Shown here one piece after another: positions 52,156 through 61,183 of a stretch of 64,000 nucleotides of DNA; the first letter of the stretch is position 1, and each line of letters begins with the position of its first letter. The stretch comes from CAYNST01 sp964546435 (lineage in GTDB: Bacteria > Pseudomonadota > Gammaproteobacteria > Pseudomonadales > Cellvibrionaceae): positions 10,234-74,233 of the forward strand of contig CAZJKJ010000011.1 of the NCBI GenBank assembly GCA_964546435.1, read 5' to 3'. The position numbers were made by a program, and so were the translations under genes. The notes under the pieces were generated by a model. The model ran no database searches, was not told the DNA's origin, and saw nothing but the letters and a program-made list of their open reading frames with translations.

Positions 52156-53449
52156 ATTTTGCTTCTACCTCAATGCCGGACTCGCGCAGGAACGGGGTGG
52201 GAAGAATGCCGCCCGCACAGATAATCACGTAGTCGTTGTTCAGTATCTTGTCGCCATGAGCGGAACTGATGGTGGCCGTATCGTCGCGAACTTCTTTCAG
52301 ATGCGTTTGCATGTGGACCTGCAGTTTGCCCTTCTGCACGGTCGCTTCGAGCTTTTCCCGGTTGCTGGCCTTGGCTCTGGAAAAGGCTTTGCCCCGATGG
52401 ATCAGCGTCACCTCGGTCCCCGGCTGGCGCGCGACGGCAGTGGCCGCTTCGATGGCGCTATCGCCACCGCCCACCACGAGAACACGCTGGCCGATGTACT
52501 GTTCCGCGTCGAGCAGCCGGTAGACAACTTTGGGCAGGTCTTCGCCCGGGACTTCCAGGCGCCGCGGCGTGCCCCGGCGCCCGAGGGCGAGCAGGACGGT
52601 CGCGGCCATGCAATTGCCGGAGGTGGTTTTGATCAACAGGCCTGCGCCGCTGCGCGTGACCGATTCCACCCGCACGCCGGTGCGGATTTTAAGACCGGTT
52701 TTAACAATGATGTCATTCCAGAAAGTGACCAGCTCTTCCTTGCTGGCCTCGCGGAACTGGAACGAACCGACCAGCGGCAGCTCCGCCGGTTGGGTCATGA
52801 CCATCTTGCCGCGGGGATAGTGGGCGAGGGTGCCGCCGATGGTGTCCTGCTCCACCACAAGAAAGCGCAGACCGCGTGCCTTGGCCTCAAGCGATGCGCT
52901 CAGGCCCGCAGGTCCGGCGCCGACGATCACCACGTCCAAAGGCAATCCGTGCTTGGCTGGCAGGCGCCGGGCAATGGCTTCGATGGCCTGCCGGCCCTGA
53001 ATAATGGCGTTCTTGATCAGACCCATGCCACCGAGTTCGCCGGCGATATAAACGCCCGGAACGCTCGATTCGAAATCAGGACTCAGCAGAGGGATATCGA
53101 CACCGCGGGTTTCGGAGCCGAACACCAGGGAAATGGCACCGGTCGGACATGCGGCCCGACAGGCGCCGTGGCCGATGCAGTCGGTCGGTGACACCAGTTC
53201 TGCCTTGCGGTTGATCAGGCCGAGGATGTCGCCTTCCGGGCAGGCAGAAACACAGGCGCCGCAGCCCATGCATTTGGCCGGATCGATGACAGGATGCAGG
53301 GACGGCGGTTCATGCAGACCCGCGGCGATGGCGTGCTGCAGGCGATTCCGGGCAGACGTGCTGGTACGCCACTGCCAGATGTAATAGCCTGTCATGATCA
53401 GCGCCAGCGGGGCGCCGAAGATAATCATCTCGGGTGACAAAAGGTCCAC
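52142..53449 (-). CDS. Membrane-anchored ferredoxin-flavoprotein oxidoreductase
   Basis: A 435-aa protein with an N-terminal transmembrane helix (MIIFGAPLALIMTGYYIWQW), two ferredoxin motifs (CMGCGACVSACPEGD near 60; CIGHGACRAACPTGA near 90, in which the second Cys is His), then a thioredoxin-reductase-like fold with FAD motif VVIVGAGPAGLSAS (near 172) and NAD(P) motif VLVVGGGDSAIEAA (near 320). No CxxC disulfide is present. It should pass electrons from NAD(P)H through FAD to iron-sulfur clusters at the inner face of the cytoplasmic membrane. It is divergent from the cytochrome operon and is its likely electron source. Confidence 0.88.
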   Translation of the reverse strand: MDLLSPEMIIFGAPLALIMTGYYIWQWRTSTSARNRLQHAIAAGLHEPPSLHPVIDPAKCMGCGACVSACPEGDILGLINRKAELVSPTDCIGHGACRAACPTGAISLVFGSETRGVDIPLLSPDFESSVPGVYIAGELGGMGLIKNAIIQGRQAIEAIARRLPAKHGLPLDVVIVGAGPAGLSASLEAKARGLRFLVVEQDTIGGTLAHYPRGKMVMTQPAELPLVGSFQFREASKEELVTFWNDIIVKTGLKIRTGVRVESVTRSGAGLLIKTTSGNCMAATVLLALGRRGTPRRLEVPGEDLPKVVYRLLDAEQYIGQRVLVVGGGDSAIEAATAVARQPGTEVTLIHRGKAFSRAKASNREKLEATVQKGKLQVHMQTHLKEVRDDTATISSAHGDKILNNDYVIICAGGILPTPFLRESGIEVEAKYGTA

Positions 53450-53883
53450 AGAAGTCCTCTTACAGCATGTTAAGTCCTGGACAGTCCTGACGCATTCGCC
53501 GGTTTTGCCAGCCGGCGGTGTTTATCGCTTGCTGGACCGGCTAATTCAACCGCGCTGCATCCAAAACGCGAACACGTCTACACCGCGCATCACCCTCCAG
53601 AGGTAACGGGTGAGATCCAAGGCTCACAATACCGTCACCACGTCGCTTATAATCCGCCGCTCTCGATCATCCGCGCAACTGCTAGCGGGTGCTTTGATCC
53701 GTTAAATCGGACCATTGGGCGGACAGTGGCGGCAAGTGTACTCGCTCTTCGCGCTACAATGATTTGAAGTAGGTTGAAATTTGTGCAATTTTTTCGCGGT
53801 GGCGCGAATAAAAACATAATAATATAGCAGCGTCTCATGAGACGGGCCCCTTTATATAAAGAACGGCGATCCAATGGAGTTGT
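53450..53883. promoter_or_regulatory. Divergent promoter region of the electron-transfer locus
   Basis: About 430 bp between the flavoprotein and the cytochrome b-like gene. No coding frame of note. The part near 53760-53860 is AT-rich. No clear FNR or ArcA site was found by eye. Confidence 0.5.
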
Positions 53884-54780
53884 ATGACACCTGACAGGAC
53901 AGGCACCGGCGGGACCCTGGCGCAGCGTTATCTGAACCACGCGCACCGGGTATTTATCGTGGTTTTCGCGGTGGGGTGGGTGCTGCTGATTGCCTGGGGA
54001 TGGTCCATTCGCGACGAGGATTACATTTCGGCGTCGAGCGGGCTGGGCTATGTGCTGGGGCTGAGCGGCGGCATCATGATGCTGTTGCTGCTCACTTACA
54101 GCCTGCGCAAGCGCTGGCGGCCCCTGCGCCGTGTTTTCCATATCAAATACTGGTTTCGCATTCATATGCTGCTGGGGGTGCTGGCCCCGACCGCGATACT
54201 GTTTCACAGCCGGTTTTCCTTCGGGTCGCCCAATAGCACCGTGGCACTGGTGTGTCTGCTGACGGTGGCGGTCAGCGGTCTGATCGGGCGGTTTCTGTAT
54301 AACCGGATTCACGCCGGCGTTCATGGGGAAAAGATCAAATTGGTACAGGTGCGGCGGGATTTTCAGGCCATTCAGGATAATCTCTTGAAAATGGCCGTGA
54401 TACCCGAACTGCAGCAGGGTGTGGTGTCCCTGTTCGAGTCGCTGGATGAGCTGTTGCTGGCCCAGAGGACGGCATCATTCGGAACCGTGTTGCGTTGCCG
54501 CCGCCAGGCACACGAGCTGGCGGAAGATGCCAGAGACGTTTTGAGACACATCGAGCAATACCACGAAGCAAACCCCAAGGCTCACCAGGGTCAGGGAATG
54601 AAAGCCGTACGCCAGCACTTGCACGAGAATCTGGATGTGATGCTGGTCATCCTGAAAAAGCTGCCCGGACTGCATCTGTTCGACCGGTTGTTTTCACTTT
54701 GGCACGTCGTGCATCTGCCCATATTCGGCCTGATGTTGCTGACGGTGATTACCCACGTCATTGTGGTCCACATGTATTGA
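53884..54780 (+). CDS. Probable dihaem cytochrome b-like membrane protein
   Basis: A 298-aa membrane protein with about five helices. Two helices carry histidine pairs exactly 14 apart: His94/His108 (FRIHMLLGVLAPTAILFHSR) and His277/His291 (VHLPIFGLMLLTVITHVIVV). This is the arrangement by which cytochrome b-type proteins hold two haems across the membrane. A long soluble segment (145-255) separates the two halves. It has no recognised family name. The next gene, a multihaem cytochrome, starts 4 bp after its stop. The role proposed is transfer of electrons from the inner-membrane flavoprotein to the periplasm. Confidence 0.8.
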   Translation: MTPDRTGTGGTLAQRYLNHAHRVFIVVFAVGWVLLIAWGWSIRDEDYISASSGLGYVLGLSGGIMMLLLLTYSLRKRWRPLRRVFHIKYWFRIHMLLGVLAPTAILFHSRFSFGSPNSTVALVCLLTVAVSGLIGRFLYNRIHAGVHGEKIKLVQVRRDFQAIQDNLLKMAVIPELQQGVVSLFESLDELLLAQRTASFGTVLRCRRQAHELAEDARDVLRHIEQYHEANPKAHQGQGMKAVRQHLHENLDVMLVILKKLPGLHLFDRLFSLWHVVHLPIFGLMLLTVITHVIVVHMY

Positions 54781-54784
54781 TTCT

Positions 54785-56353
54785 ATGAATAGACGCTTGA
54801 TTTATCAGATTATTTTTGTATTTTTCTGCGGGCTCGCTGCGCTGGTGGCGAGCGCCGACAGTCTGTCGATCAAGCAACGCATCCTGATGCCCGGACCGTT
54901 GATAAAAGGGCACGCCGAGTTCGAAGCGCAGTGTAATAGCTGTCACGATTCATTCAACAAATCCGGTCTGACCACCCTTTGCCTCGACTGTCACGACGAA
55001 ATACGGGCCGACCGGAAGGACGGGCAGGGCTTCCACGGCCTGAATCCCCTGTCCAGCACCCAGTCGTGCAACACCTGTCACGCGGATCACATCGGTCGGG
55101 ACGCCGACATCATCAATATGCAGGTCGATGCGTTTGATCACACTCACACCCGTTTCCAGCTGGAAGGCAAGCACAAAACCCAGCAGTGTACGGCGTGTCA
55201 TGAGCCCGGAAAGAAATATCGCGAGACCGGCGATCAGTGCATCGACTGCCACAAAAAGGATGATTTCCACCGGGGTGCGCTCGGCGAGCAGTGCGACTCC
55301 TGCCATCAGCCCCAAAGCTGGCAGAAGCGGCTGGAATTCGATCACGGGGATACGGATTTTCCACTCGCAGGCCTGCACAGCAAGGTCGCCTGCAGCAGTT
55401 GCCACGCCGGCCAGGTTTACGAGTTTGCCGAAACAACCTGCGTCACGTGTCACCAGGCTGCGGACATCCACGCCGGCAAGAATGGTCAGCAGTGCGATAC
55501 CTGCCACAGCGTGGACGGTTGGAAAAAGACTATATTCGACCACAACACCACCGGCTTCGTGTTGCGGGACAAGCATGCGCAGATTCCGTGCCGGGCCTGC
55601 CACAGCGACGGCGTAGTGGCGAAACAGACACCGACTGCCTGCAGCAGTTGCCACACCAGTGACGACATCCACCAGGGGCGCAACGGCAAACAGTGCGATT
55701 CCTGCCACCGCACGGAAAGCTGGGCGCAGGTCAAATTCGACCACGCCGGCAAGACCGGATTTCCGCTGACCGGCGCGCACCAGCAGGCGTCCTGCACCAG
55801 CTGTCATACCGGTTCGCTGACCGACAGCCTCTCTCGGGATTGCGCTAGCTGCCACGCTGCTGATGATGTCCACAAGGACCCCGAGATGAAAATCTGCGCG
55901 ACCTGCCATGTCACCGACAACTGGCGCACAGTGAGCCGCTTCGACCATGATTTCACGCCCTTTCCGCTGGTTGGCATGCATCAGATCGTTGCCTGTGAGA
56001 GCTGTCATATCGAAGGTCAGTACATCGGTACGTCCGGCGCGTGCGTCAGTTGCCACCGGGCCGATGACCCCCATAAAGGGGCTTTGGGCAAGACCTGCGG
56101 CAGTTGTCACACGCCCAATGCCTGGAATTTGTGGCAGTTTGATCATGAAAAGGAAACCGGTTTCCAGCTGCAGGGCGCCCATACGAATCTCGCCTGCGAT
56201 GGTTGCCACAAGCCGGACACTGACCCGGCCAGCACCTCTCAGGTATGCGGCGATTGCCATCAACGCCGGGATATCCATAACGGCAGTTTCGGACCCAACT
56301 GCGGCCGTTGTCATAGCCAGAACCGCTTTTTTGAATTGATCCTGCGGAATTAA
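54785..56353 (+). CDS. 21-haem c-type cytochrome
   Basis: A 522-aa exported protein with a signal peptide (MNRRLIYQIIFVFFCGLAAL, cleavage after VASA). I count 21 CxxCH motifs (first CNSCH, last CGRCH), spaced 10-35 residues apart, with many extra His (FDH, DIHxG) that can be distal ligands. Repeated blocks of the form C-x2-C-H...FDH...GF/FxL suggest internal duplication. Such doubly repetitive cytochromes of the c3/cytochrome-c7 class act as wires in the periplasm. Haem attachment would need the Ccm system, not in this window. ATG at 54785 is chosen because the signal peptide starts there. Confidence 0.93.
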   Translation: MNRRLIYQIIFVFFCGLAALVASADSLSIKQRILMPGPLIKGHAEFEAQCNSCHDSFNKSGLTTLCLDCHDEIRADRKDGQGFHGLNPLSSTQSCNTCHADHIGRDADIINMQVDAFDHTHTRFQLEGKHKTQQCTACHEPGKKYRETGDQCIDCHKKDDFHRGALGEQCDSCHQPQSWQKRLEFDHGDTDFPLAGLHSKVACSSCHAGQVYEFAETTCVTCHQAADIHAGKNGQQCDTCHSVDGWKKTIFDHNTTGFVLRDKHAQIPCRACHSDGVVAKQTPTACSSCHTSDDIHQGRNGKQCDSCHRTESWAQVKFDHAGKTGFPLTGAHQQASCTSCHTGSLTDSLSRDCASCHAADDVHKDPEMKICATCHVTDNWRTVSRFDHDFTPFPLVGMHQIVACESCHIEGQYIGTSGACVSCHRADDPHKGALGKTCGSCHTPNAWNLWQFDHEKETGFQLQGAHTNLACDGCHKPDTDPASTSQVCGDCHQRRDIHNGSFGPNCGRCHSQNRFFELILRN

Positions 56354-56356
56354 TCC

Positions 56357-57454
56357 ATGCATCCAAGCCAATTACGCATCTGCCGACGGGTGCATATCGT
56401 CCTGCGCCGGGCATTGTCCCTGTTCTTCAGTATCGTGTTTCTTGCAGGCAGCCTTTGTATTGCCCAGGTTGCGGAAGAAGACGCGCAGAAGCCCTTTGAT
56501 CATGCCACCACCGGATTCGATCTGTTCGGCGCGCATGATTTCGTCCCCTGTGAAAGTTGCCACGTGGGGGGGCAATTTCACGGCACACCGCGCCGTTGCG
56601 AGAGCTGTCACACCCCGGTGAGCCGCTTCAACGCCACCGCGAAGCCGGTCAGCCATATCAGCAGTTCGGACCAGTGCGATACCTGCCATGCCACCACAAT
56701 CTGGCAGGACGTCCCCTACATTGATCACACCCAAGTGTTCGGGGCCTGTGCCAACTGCCACAACAACCGCCAGGCGATTGGCAAACCGCCTAATCACATC
56801 CCGGTTCACGACCGCTGCGAAGACTGCCATTCGGACATGGGCTTTCTGCCCTCACGCTTCAATCACGACAGCATTACCGGCGGCTGCTTCAACTGTCACA
56901 ACGGCCAGCAGGCCACTGGCCGGCCGGCCAGTCACATCGCCATCACGGCGGCCGCCTGCGAGAGCTGCCACCGGACTGAAATCTGGACACCGTTCCGGGT
57001 CGATCACGATCTGGTGCTCGGCGCCTGCATCAACTGTCACAACGGTGCCACCGCCCCTGGCAAGATTGCCAGCCACATCAGCAGTACCAATGTGTGCGAC
57101 GCCTGTCATGCGACCCTCTCCTGGTCGCCGATTCTGGTTGATCACGAGCATGTGGTCGGCAGTTGCCAGTCATGCCACAACGGTACTCAGGCCACCGGCA
57201 AACCGGTCGATCACATCAATGCCAGCAGCAACTGTGACTCGTGTCATTCATCCCGAAGCTTCACGCCGGTGCTGAGTGTGGACCACGATGAAATTCCCAT
57301 GCGGGAGTCATGCTCGAGCTGCCATAACAATCAGATCGCGATAGGGCAGGGGCCGAACCACATCCCGACCAATGGCGCGCAGTGCAGCACTTGCCATAAC
57401 ACCATGAATTTTTTAATGACATCACCAGCTCCATTCGGAACGGACGGGTTCTGA
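56357..57454 (+). CDS. 13-haem c-type cytochrome
   Basis: A 365-aa exported protein. The signal peptide is LFFSIVFLAGSLCIAQVAEE, after a long basic N-terminus. I count 13 CxxCH motifs, arranged in a very regular repeat of about 42 residues: C-x2-C-H-N-[GN]-x2-A-x-G-[KR]-P-x2-H-I then C-x2-C-H. The repeat contains N-H-I or D-H-I histidines as probable axial ligands. It starts 4 bp after the 21-haem gene. It is a second wire of different build, perhaps docking on the outer-membrane partner encoded next. Confidence 0.92.
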   Translation: MHPSQLRICRRVHIVLRRALSLFFSIVFLAGSLCIAQVAEEDAQKPFDHATTGFDLFGAHDFVPCESCHVGGQFHGTPRRCESCHTPVSRFNATAKPVSHISSSDQCDTCHATTIWQDVPYIDHTQVFGACANCHNNRQAIGKPPNHIPVHDRCEDCHSDMGFLPSRFNHDSITGGCFNCHNGQQATGRPASHIAITAAACESCHRTEIWTPFRVDHDLVLGACINCHNGATAPGKIASHISSTNVCDACHATLSWSPILVDHEHVVGSCQSCHNGTQATGKPVDHINASSNCDSCHSSRSFTPVLSVDHDEIPMRESCSSCHNNQIAIGQGPNHIPTNGAQCSTCHNTMNFLMTSPAPFGTDGF

Positions 57455-57458
57455 TCGC

Positions 57459-59546
57459 ATGAATTTGAGACGCAGCGTTTTCGTCACCGGCGTGGTGGCT
57501 TTGATTTTTCTCGGATGCGCTCAGGCGTGGGCACAGGAAACGCCCGTTCCGGCAGCCGGTGAACAGTCACCGCAAGCCATTCGCACCCTGTATCAGGATT
57601 ATGAGCGGGCACGGTTTGCGGTGCGCTTTACCGCGACGCCCGCCGCCGTGATGGCGCTGCAACCGCGGATGAACCGGTTCTGGTACCTGTTGCTGCACGC
57701 GCGCCAGCAGGAGCTCGGGGCGGCCCAGCCGCAGCTGCGATTCGGGTTTTTCAAGTCCCGGGAAGAAGCCGAACAGTTTGTGGTGCAATACGGTGGCATT
57801 TTGCCCGGCCTGAGCGTGGTGCCGGTGGAGCGCCGGGATTTTGAGAGTCTGATGGCCACGCAGCAGGCCGGAGGCGATACCTCCTGGTACTGGTTAAGTC
57901 CGAAGGACAGCGTCTCCCAGACGTCATTGCAGACCTTGCTGGAGCGGGCCAAGAATTTTTATATCGACGGCGATTACCAGCAGGCGGTCAATCATTATTC
58001 CGCGCTGTCCCTCGCGGCAGATTCCAGCACGTCGCTGTGGGCGCGGGAACTGCTGGGATTGAGCTATGAGCGCCAGGGTGAAAACCTGCGGGCTACCACG
58101 ATCTACCAGCAGTTGCTGGACGATGCCCCCGAATCGAGCGGTGCCAGTCGCGTCGCCCAGCGGCTGCGCGCGGTACGCACGGCGTCGAGCGACGGACAGG
58201 AAGCCTTGCGCAAATCAGATTTCGCCAGTAACCAGAAGAAGCCGCTGCTGCGCGGCGTAATCGGTCAAAGCTACCGGTTTCTCACCCGTGGCGGCCGGCA
58301 GATTCCGGACGAAGATGTGCTGTCGGTGGTGGCCACGCATCTGGATATCCATGCCAGCAAGGAGGTTGGTGCGCATGCCTTTCAGGCGCGTCTCAACGGC
58401 TATCACCTGTATGACGATATGGATGTGGATCGGTACACCAAAAGTTATTTGAAACGGATGTATCTCGATTACACCCACACCACCTCCGGGCTGAACCTGA
58501 CGGCGGGCAGGCAGCGGGATTTCCGCACGGGAGTATTTACGGCATTTGACGGCGTGTCACTGCGCTATCCGGTCCTGGAAAAACTGACACTGGGTGTGAA
58601 TCTGGGAGAGCCGGTTCTGTTCGCCGATGTGTATGACGATCTCGATCGGCAATTTTTTAGCGTGCAGGCAGACTACGCGTTCAACGAGGCATGGAATTTC
58701 ACCGGTTATTACACCGAACAAACCCTGTTTGAAGAGACCGACCGCAAAGCGTACGGGGGAGAGCTGAGATACACCACCGACTCCACGGCCGCCTATGCCA
58801 GTGTCGATTACGATTATGAATTCGCGGAATTTAACAATGCTCTGCTGGGCGTGACTTACCGTTTCGACGACGCGTCGACCCTGTCGGGCAGCTATGGTCG
58901 TCAGCGTTCGCCATTTTTGACGTCGACGAATATTCTGATGGGGCAGCCGTTTCTTGATCTGGAGGTGTATCTCCAGGATCAGTGGAATCGTGACAATCTG
59001 CTTTATCGAGCCCTGCAACGGACGTCCCTGTCCGAGTTCGCCACGGCAAACTACAGCAGGAAGCTGGATGACAATCTCGACATCACCCTCGATTTCTATC
59101 AGTCGGTGATGAGCGAGATGCCGGTTTTCACCTTTGGTGAAGACGTGGAAACCGATGTGGTCTCCACGGATGCGGAGTACCGGTACACCGCCGGCGGTGT
59201 GCAGCTGGTCGCCAGTGACTTCCTCGGCTTTGATGATGTGGCCACCCTGTCGTTGCGGACCAGCGACAGTACTCAGTCATCATCCAACTGGGTGCAGTTA
59301 TCGGAGCGGCTGCGATTTTTCAACGGCAAGTTCTTCATCACTCCCAAACTTCATCTTGGCTATACGCAGAGCAAGGCTAACCAGCATACGCAATCGCGCA
59401 TTCGCGGCAGTCTTGCAGCGAAGTACAAACCCTTCCGCAATACCGAACTGTTTGTGGAAGTAGGCAACGAGGTTTACAACGATCTGGAGTTGCGAAACCG
59501 TCTTGAGAGTCAATATCTCCACGCAGGGTATATGGCGCGATTCTGA
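57459..59546 (+). CDS. Outer-membrane beta-barrel with N-terminal SPOR/TPR-like periplasmic domain
   Basis: A 695-aa protein with a signal peptide (VALIFLGCAQAWAQ). Residues 50-135 resemble a small alpha/beta domain of SPOR type (LRFGFFKSREEAEQFVVQYG); 155-235 are TPR-like (AKNFYIDGDYQQAVNHYSAL); from about 270 on there are alternating-polarity strands such as KAYGGELRYTTDSTAAYASV, ending in YMARF with the terminal Phe of outer-membrane barrels. I count roughly 16-20 strands. In porin-cytochrome complexes a barrel of this kind holds a multihaem cytochrome across the outer membrane. No similarity to MtrB is visible. Confidence 0.8.
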   Translation: MNLRRSVFVTGVVALIFLGCAQAWAQETPVPAAGEQSPQAIRTLYQDYERARFAVRFTATPAAVMALQPRMNRFWYLLLHARQQELGAAQPQLRFGFFKSREEAEQFVVQYGGILPGLSVVPVERRDFESLMATQQAGGDTSWYWLSPKDSVSQTSLQTLLERAKNFYIDGDYQQAVNHYSALSLAADSSTSLWARELLGLSYERQGENLRATTIYQQLLDDAPESSGASRVAQRLRAVRTASSDGQEALRKSDFASNQKKPLLRGVIGQSYRFLTRGGRQIPDEDVLSVVATHLDIHASKEVGAHAFQARLNGYHLYDDMDVDRYTKSYLKRMYLDYTHTTSGLNLTAGRQRDFRTGVFTAFDGVSLRYPVLEKLTLGVNLGEPVLFADVYDDLDRQFFSVQADYAFNEAWNFTGYYTEQTLFEETDRKAYGGELRYTTDSTAAYASVDYDYEFAEFNNALLGVTYRFDDASTLSGSYGRQRSPFLTSTNILMGQPFLDLEVYLQDQWNRDNLLYRALQRTSLSEFATANYSRKLDDNLDITLDFYQSVMSEMPVFTFGEDVETDVVSTDAEYRYTAGGVQLVASDFLGFDDVATLSLRTSDSTQSSSNWVQLSERLRFFNGKFFITPKLHLGYTQSKANQHTQSRIRGSLAAKYKPFRNTELFVEVGNEVYNDLELRNRLESQYLHAGYMARF

Positions 59547-59587
59547 CGGCGCGAGCTCTTCAGAACGGTCTGTACGGACTCAGGCGG

Positions 59588-59705
59588 GTTGTATCAAGGT
59601 GGATCGTATCAAGCTTGATCGTATCAAGGCGGATCGTATCGACGTGGATTGTCCGGGATGGATTGTACCTGGATGGATCGTATCGAGGTGGATTGCTTCG
59701 AGAAG
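59588..59705. repeat. Eight 15-bp degenerate tandem repeats after the beta-barrel gene
   Basis: Units related to GGATCGTATCAAGGT, for example GGATCGTATCAAGCT, TGATCGTATCAAGGC and GGATCGTATCGACGT, up to 59705. They fill most of the 224 bp between the barrel stop and the AlgP-like gene end. Confidence 0.85.
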
Positions 59706-59770
59706 TACGCAATTCCATAACTGACCATTCAGGCGGTTACGGAATTGCGCAGGAAATAAATCAAGTCTTC

Positions 59771-61183
59771 TTAATTTTTAGTGTTGTCAAACAGGCTGCC
59801 ACCGGAATAGGTGTTGCGGCTTTCGTCCGGTCGACCATCATTCCCCGAACTGCTCTTTTCAGACTGCTGCGTGGCTGCTGACGCGTTGCCGACCGGCAGA
59901 TCCTTTCTCGCCTGACCTGGCGTCGCCGCTTTTTCCTGCTCCCGGACTTCCGCCACGGTTTTGGGCTCGGGTGCTTTGCTGGCGGTGGAGTCTGCCGGAC
60001 GCGGCGCACCGGAGGTTTCGGGCTTCTTGACCGCTGTCACAGGCTCCCTGGTCGGGGAGTTTGCACTGGCATTGCCCATGCTGGAAGACTGCGACACCGG
60101 CTTGGCTGTGTCAGTGTCTTTGACCGGCAGGGTCGGGATCGCCGGCGCTTTCGTTGTTGCAGTTGCCGCTGCTTTGGTTGGTGCATCTGCAGCGGCTTTG
60201 CCCGGGCTCGCCGTCTCGGGTTTGTTACTGGCCCTGGATTGAGCCGAACTGTTGGCCGGAATCAACGGTTTGATGTCTGCGGCCACCGACGCTTTTGCGG
60301 GTGAAGCCGGTTTAGCAGCGGGTTTTGCTTTCACAGATGAACTGGCTTTCTTCGGCGCTTTGGCTTTTGTCGACGTTTTGGCTGCGGCAGGTGCTTTGGT
60401 CGCGGCAGCGGCTTTGGCTTTCGCCGGTGCCTTGGATTTGGGGGCTGCTTTGGCTTTTGCAGCTGTCCCGGCTTTTGAGCCGGCTTTTGTACCGGACTGT
60501 CTGGCGGTGCCGCTCTGTGCGTCCGCAGCATCTTTGCGGGGCCGTCCCCGTCCCTTGCTGGCCGGTGCTTTTACTGCCGCAGCAGAAGAGGCTTTGCTCG
60601 CCGCTGCACTTTTGCCTGCCGTCTTTCTGGCAGCAGATGCGGTCGGTTTTGTTTTGGCCCTGGCTTGAGCTTTGGCTTTCGCAGGGGGCTTGGTTTTAGC
60701 GGTTGTCGAGGACTTGGCTTTAGCAGCGGTAGACGATTTGGCTTTGGCCTTCGCCGCGGGTTTGGCTTTGGTTTTTGCAGTGGCGGGCGGTCGGCCGCGT
60801 TTGCCGGCAGCGGGTTTTGCTGCGCTGCCTGAAGCGTCGTTGCCCTCTTTAAGAGCCGCCAGTTCTTCCCGGGCAGCAGCAAGGGTTGCCTGCTGCGCTG
60901 CGAGTGCTTCCTTTTTGTCGTCCACAACCTGACGTGCTTTCTGAACGCGATTTTTACTGGCGGCAGTCTTGACGGCTTTATTCGCTTCAGTGGCGGCTTT
61001 TAGTTTCTCTCGTGACGCCGCCAGCGTCGCTTTCGCCTTGCCAACGTTCTTCATGGCGCTGTTCAACGAGCTTTGCGCCGTCGTGATTTTCTTTTCACGA
61101 GCTTTATCCAGTTGAATCTGAAGCCGGGCAATCTGCTTCTCCAGATCGGCTATTACATCAATTTTTTTCTTGCGGGCTGCCAT
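59771..61183 (-). CDS. algP: AlgP-like, histone H1-like Lys/Ala-rich protein
   Basis: A 470-aa protein. The first 115 residues form a charged coiled coil (VIADLEKQIARLQIQLDKAR), and the rest is a low-complexity Lys/Ala/Pro tail with KAKPAAKAKAKSSTAAKAKS-type repeats and two AT-hook cores, KRGRPP and GRGRPRK. This is the layout of AlgP (AlgR3), a DNA-binding activator of alginate genes in Pseudomonas. Because of the low complexity, orthology is only suggested by layout and the nearby AlgR/AlgZ. The tail ends in a more polar region. The start ATG at 61183 is the only good one. Confidence 0.8.
   Translation of the reverse strand: MAARKKKIDVIADLEKQIARLQIQLDKAREKKITTAQSSLNSAMKNVGKAKATLAASREKLKAATEANKAVKTAASKNRVQKARQVVDDKKEALAAQQATLAAAREELAALKEGNDASGSAAKPAAGKRGRPPATAKTKAKPAAKAKAKSSTAAKAKSSTTAKTKPPAKAKAQARAKTKPTASAARKTAGKSAAASKASSAAAVKAPASKGRGRPRKDAADAQSGTARQSGTKAGSKAGTAAKAKAAPKSKAPAKAKAAAATKAPAAAKTSTKAKAPKKASSSVKAKPAAKPASPAKASVAADIKPLIPANSSAQSRASNKPETASPGKAAADAPTKAAATATTKAPAIPTLPVKDTDTAKPVSQSSSMGNASANSPTREPVTAVKKPETSGAPRPADSTASKAPEPKTVAEVREQEKAATPGQARKDLPVGNASAATQQSEKSSSGNDGRPDESRNTYSGGSLFDNTKN

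Noticed and set aside
54950..56371. A 473-codon minus-strand frame
   Set aside because: It is antisense to the 21-haem cytochrome, whose CxxCH motifs show the real frame.
60252..60932. Long Ala/Leu-rich plus-strand frames
   Set aside because: They are mirror readings of the low-complexity Lys/Ala tail of the AlgP-like gene.
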